Assembly: GCF_000414115.1 (NCBI RefSeq)
Contig: NZ_AOPZ01000057.1
Span: 1-34,494 of the forward strand
DNA: 34,494 bases
Reading direction: 5' to 3'
From: Streptomyces aurantiacus JA 4570
GTDB taxonomy: Bacteria; Actinomycetota; Actinomycetes; Streptomycetales; Streptomycetaceae
The notes under the pieces were generated by a model. That model was not told where the DNA came from, ran no database searches, and saw only the letters and a list, made by a program, of their open reading frames with translations. Both the position numbers and the translations under genes were made by a program. Shown here one piece after another: positions 32,561 through 34,494 of this stretch (the stretch's first letter is position 1; the number at the start of each line of letters is the position of its first letter).

Positions 32561-33478
32561 ATGGCCGGTCCTGCGTTCCGCGCCGCCGCCGTCAGGGTGC
32601 GCGTGCCCGCCACCAGCGCAAACCTCGGCCCGGGCTTCGACGCCCTGGGGCTGGCGCTGGGGCTCTACGACGACGTGGTGGTCCGCGTCGCCGACTCCGG
32701 CCTCGGCATCGACATCGCGGGCGAGGGCAGCGAGACCCTGCCGCGCGACGAGTCGCACCTGCTCGTCCGCTCCCTGCGGACCGCCTTCGACCTGCTCGGC
32801 GGCCAGCCGCGCGGCCTGGAAATCGTCTGCGCCAACCGCATCCCGCACGGCCGCGGCCTCGGCTCGTCCTCCGCGGCCATCTGCGCCGGCATCGTCGCCG
32901 CCCGCGCCGTGACCATAGGCGGCGACAGCAAGCTCGACGACGCCGCCCTCCTGGAGCTCGCCACCGAGATCGAGGGCCACCCCGACAACGTCGCGGCCTG
33001 CCTGCTCGGCGGCTTCACGCTGGCCTGGATGGACGGCTCCGTGGCGCGCGCCATCAGGATGGAACCGGCGGATTCCATCGTTCCGGTGGTTTTCGTCCCC
33101 GGAAAACCCGTGCTCACCGAAACCGCCCGCGGGCTGCTCCCGCGCACCGTCCCGCACGTGGACGCGGCCGCCAACGCGGGCCGGGCGGCCCTGCTCGTCG
33201 AGGCCCTGACCAGGCGCCCCGAGCTGCTGCTGCCCGCCACCGAGGACCGTCTGCACCAGGACTACCGCGCCCCGGCCATGCCGGAGAGCGCCGCCCTGGT
33301 GGAGCGGCTGCGCGCCGACGGCGTGCCCGCGGTGATCTCCGGCGCGGGGCCCACGGTCCTCGCGCTGGCCGAAGACAGTGCGGCCGACAAGGTCGCACGA
33401 CTGGCGGGGGAGGGCTGGGCGGCCAATCGCCTGGCGCTCGACGCCACCGGAGCGAGCGTGCTGCCGCTTGCGCCCTGA
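32561..33478 (+). CDS. thrB: Homoserine kinase
   Basis: 305-residue GHMP kinase that phosphorylates homoserine for ThrC. The ATP loop PHGRGLGSSSAAICAG, the N-terminal VRVPATSANLGPGFDALG and the C-terminal SGAGPTVLAL are all present. I chose the ATG at 32561 because it gives the normal family start and length and has AAGGAG upstream. The frame is open from GTG 32450, but the extra 37 residues do not resemble the family. It lies next to rho, as in Mycobacterium. Confidence 0.97.
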   Translation: MAGPAFRAAAVRVRVPATSANLGPGFDALGLALGLYDDVVVRVADSGLGIDIAGEGSETLPRDESHLLVRSLRTAFDLLGGQPRGLEIVCANRIPHGRGLGSSSAAICAGIVAARAVTIGGDSKLDDAALLELATEIEGHPDNVAACLLGGFTLAWMDGSVARAIRMEPADSIVPVVFVPGKPVLTETARGLLPRTVPHVDAAANAGRAALLVEALTRRPELLLPATEDRLHQDYRAPAMPESAALVERLRADGVPAVISGAGPTVLALAEDSAADKVARLAGEGWAANRLALDATGASVLPLAP

Positions 33479-33518
33479 CGCGGGAGCGGCACACACGCGG
33501 TGTCCGGATTTGGAGAGG

Positions 33519-33546
33519 GGGAATGTTTGTTGGATCCGGTAGTGTT
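33519..33546 (+). promoter_or_regulatory. SigR-like promoter candidate for rho
   Basis: GGGAAT (33519-33524), 19 bases, then GTT (33544-33546) fits the GGAAT-N18/19-GTT pattern of the thiol-stress sigma factor SigR. A TAGTGT -10-type box (33540-33545) overlaps it, but no vegetative -35 stands at the right distance. The start would give a leader of roughly 310 bases before rho. Confidence 0.45.
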
Positions 33547-33863
33547 AATCTCAAGTCTGCACCCGACCTCACCATGGCGAGGTGCTTTGTGTCCCCGTCC
33601 GGGACATCCATCCTTCCGGGAGCCTCCAAAACTGCTCTGTGCCCCGCACTGAGCGGTGTCGAGCACGCTCCGGAACCGGCGTGACCCAGCCGAGTGACCA
33701 CCGCACCTCAGTGGCCGGGCACAGGGAAACGCCACATCTGTGAACTCTTCCGCCGCGTTGGCGGACCACCGCCCCGGCACGGTCCACACACCAAGGACCG
33801 CCGGACAGCACAACCGGTCGCCGAGCCAGACAGGCCGACGTCCGCTCCAGGGAAGGACCCTTC
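33547..33863 (+). promoter_or_regulatory. Long 5' leader of rho
   Basis: About 317 bases between the promoter and the rho start. It has hairpins ACCTC/GAGGT (33568-33585) and GTCCC/GGGAC (33591-33605), a small ORF (33574-33684), then a C-rich, G-poorer tract (about 33700-33840) of the kind Rho binds. Rho is known to control its own leader in other bacteria, and this layout fits such autocontrol. Confidence 0.5.
33574..33684 (+). CDS. Possible upstream ORF in the rho leader
   Basis: 36-codon ORF starting ATG-GCG-AGG (MARCFVSPSG) and ending at the TGA of 33682-33684. It has no ribosome site, and its codon use is only weakly coding-like. I list it because E. coli rho has a leader peptide gene (rhoL) in the same position and because translation here would shield part of the leader from Rho. 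It could equally be chance. Confidence 0.25.
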   Translation: MARCFVSPSGTSILPGASKTALCPALSGVEHAPEPA

Positions 33864-34494
33864 GTGAGCGACACCACCGATCTGATGGGCGTGACTGCCG
33901 ACACGCCCGCCACGGACGCCTCTGCGGCGCCTGCCACCGGTGCTTCGGCCGGGTCCCGGCGGCGCCGCGGCACCGGCCTCGAGGGCATGGTGCTGGCCGA
34001 ACTGCAGCAGGTCGCATCGGGCCTCGGAATCAAGGGCACCGCGCGGATGCGCAAGAGCCAGCTGATCGAGGTCATCAAGGAGGCGCAGGCCGCGGGCGGA
34101 GCGCCGGCGAAGAGCGCTCCGGCCGCCTCGGCGGACGCCGAGACCAAGCCGAAGCGCCGCGCCACCTCCAAGGCGCGCACCGGCGAGGCGGCCGACAAGG
34201 CCGCCGCGGCCAAGCCCGCCAAGGCCGACGAGGCCGCCGCGGAGCAGCCGAAGGCCGCCCAGCAGCAGATCGACATCCCCGGCCAGCCCGCGAGCGACGA
34301 CAAGTCCGCCGCCGGGCGCGGCCGCCGCCGCGCCACCGCCGAGGCCGGCAGCCCCGAGACCGTGACCGCCGAGGCCAAGGGCCAGGGCGAGGCGAAGGCC
34401 GAGGCCGGCGCCGTCAAGACCGAGGCCGAGCCGAAGACCGACCGGGCCGACCGCGGAGACCGGGGCGAGGCCGGCGACGGCGACGGCCGGCAGG
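33864..34494 (+). CDS. rho: Transcription termination factor Rho (3' partial)
   Basis: First 210 codons of Rho, cut by the window end. The GTG at 33864 has GGAAGGA (33851-33857). The start MSDTTDLMGV is followed by a short Ala/Thr-rich stretch, the Rho N-terminal helix bundle (LAELQQVASGLGIKGTARMRKSQLIEVIKE, about residues 44-73), and then the large Ala/Lys/Glu/Asp/Arg-rich insertion that marks actinobacterial Rho. The RNA-binding and ATPase domains lie beyond the window. The insertion adds RNA contacts in high-GC bacteria. Confidence 0.96.
   Translation, partial: MSDTTDLMGVTADTPATDASAAPATGASAGSRRRRGTGLEGMVLAELQQVASGLGIKGTARMRKSQLIEVIKEAQAAGGAPAKSAPAASADAETKPKRRATSKARTGEAADKAAAAKPAKADEAAAEQPKAAQQQIDIPGQPASDDKSAAGRGRRRATAEAGSPETVTAEAKGQGEAKAEAGAVKTEAEPKTDRADRGDRGEAGDGDGRQ

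Overview
This is a stretch of very GC-rich chromosome, almost certainly from a Streptomyces. The signs are a conservon operon (sensor kinase, roadblock protein, DUF742 protein, small GTPase), the gene order nrtL-lysA-hom-thrC-thrB-rho, a separate LigD polymerase beside a Ku with a lysine-rich tail, a SAV2177-type methyltransferase, and many promoters with TANNNT -10 boxes. The species cannot be fixed from the sequence alone. The window looks like core-type chromosome. I see no transposase, phage gene, plasmid replication gene or CRISPR array.

Layout. 1-5.8 kb (+): a conservon (cvnA-B-C-D), with cvnA cut by the window edge and apparently frameshifted, followed by a styrene/indole-monooxygenase-like flavoprotein. 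5.9-9.4 kb (-): a NlpC/P60 wall hydrolase, a small unknown protein, a TetR regulator and an AurF-like diiron oxygenase. 9.6-11.4 kb (+): a second diiron (ferritin-like) protein and a Uma2-family nuclease. 11.4-17.2 kb (-): a penicillin-binding protein with its FtsW/RodA partner, an orphan histidine kinase with a lipoprotein, and a class F-type sortase, making this block largely about the cell envelope. 17.5-20.4 kb: a NERD-like protein, then divergent ligD (polymerase) and ku for end joining. 20.5-24.3 kb: a methyltransferase, a TetR regulator, an apparently exported agmatine deiminase and a second methyltransferase. 24.4 kb: tRNA-Arg(CCG). 24.7-26.6 kb: a secreted PQQ-type sugar dehydrogenase and a DEDDh exonuclease. 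26.7-34.5 kb (+): a receiver-only response regulator, the ArgS relic nrtL, lysA, hom, thrC, thrB and the start of rho.

Working together. The last block makes lysine (lysA) and threonine (hom, thrC, thrB). It keeps the actinobacterial argS-lysA-thr-rho order, but argS has decayed to a protein without a synthetase core. PBP and FtsW/RodA form a glycan polymerase and transpeptidase pair. Ku and LigD-Pol are the end-binding and gap-filling parts of NHEJ.

Most interesting points: the nrtL ArgS relic; a long rho leader with a SigR-like promoter, a small upstream ORF and a C-rich tract; a perfect 18-bp palindrome in front of a Tat-type agmatine deiminase next to a TetR gene; exact duplications at the 3' ends of three unrelated genes; a lipobox in the sortase; 22-bp inverted repeats flanking the NERD gene; and at least five genes with a -10 box 6-7 nt before the start codon, suggesting leaderless mRNAs. 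No wholly new system can be claimed from sequence alone.
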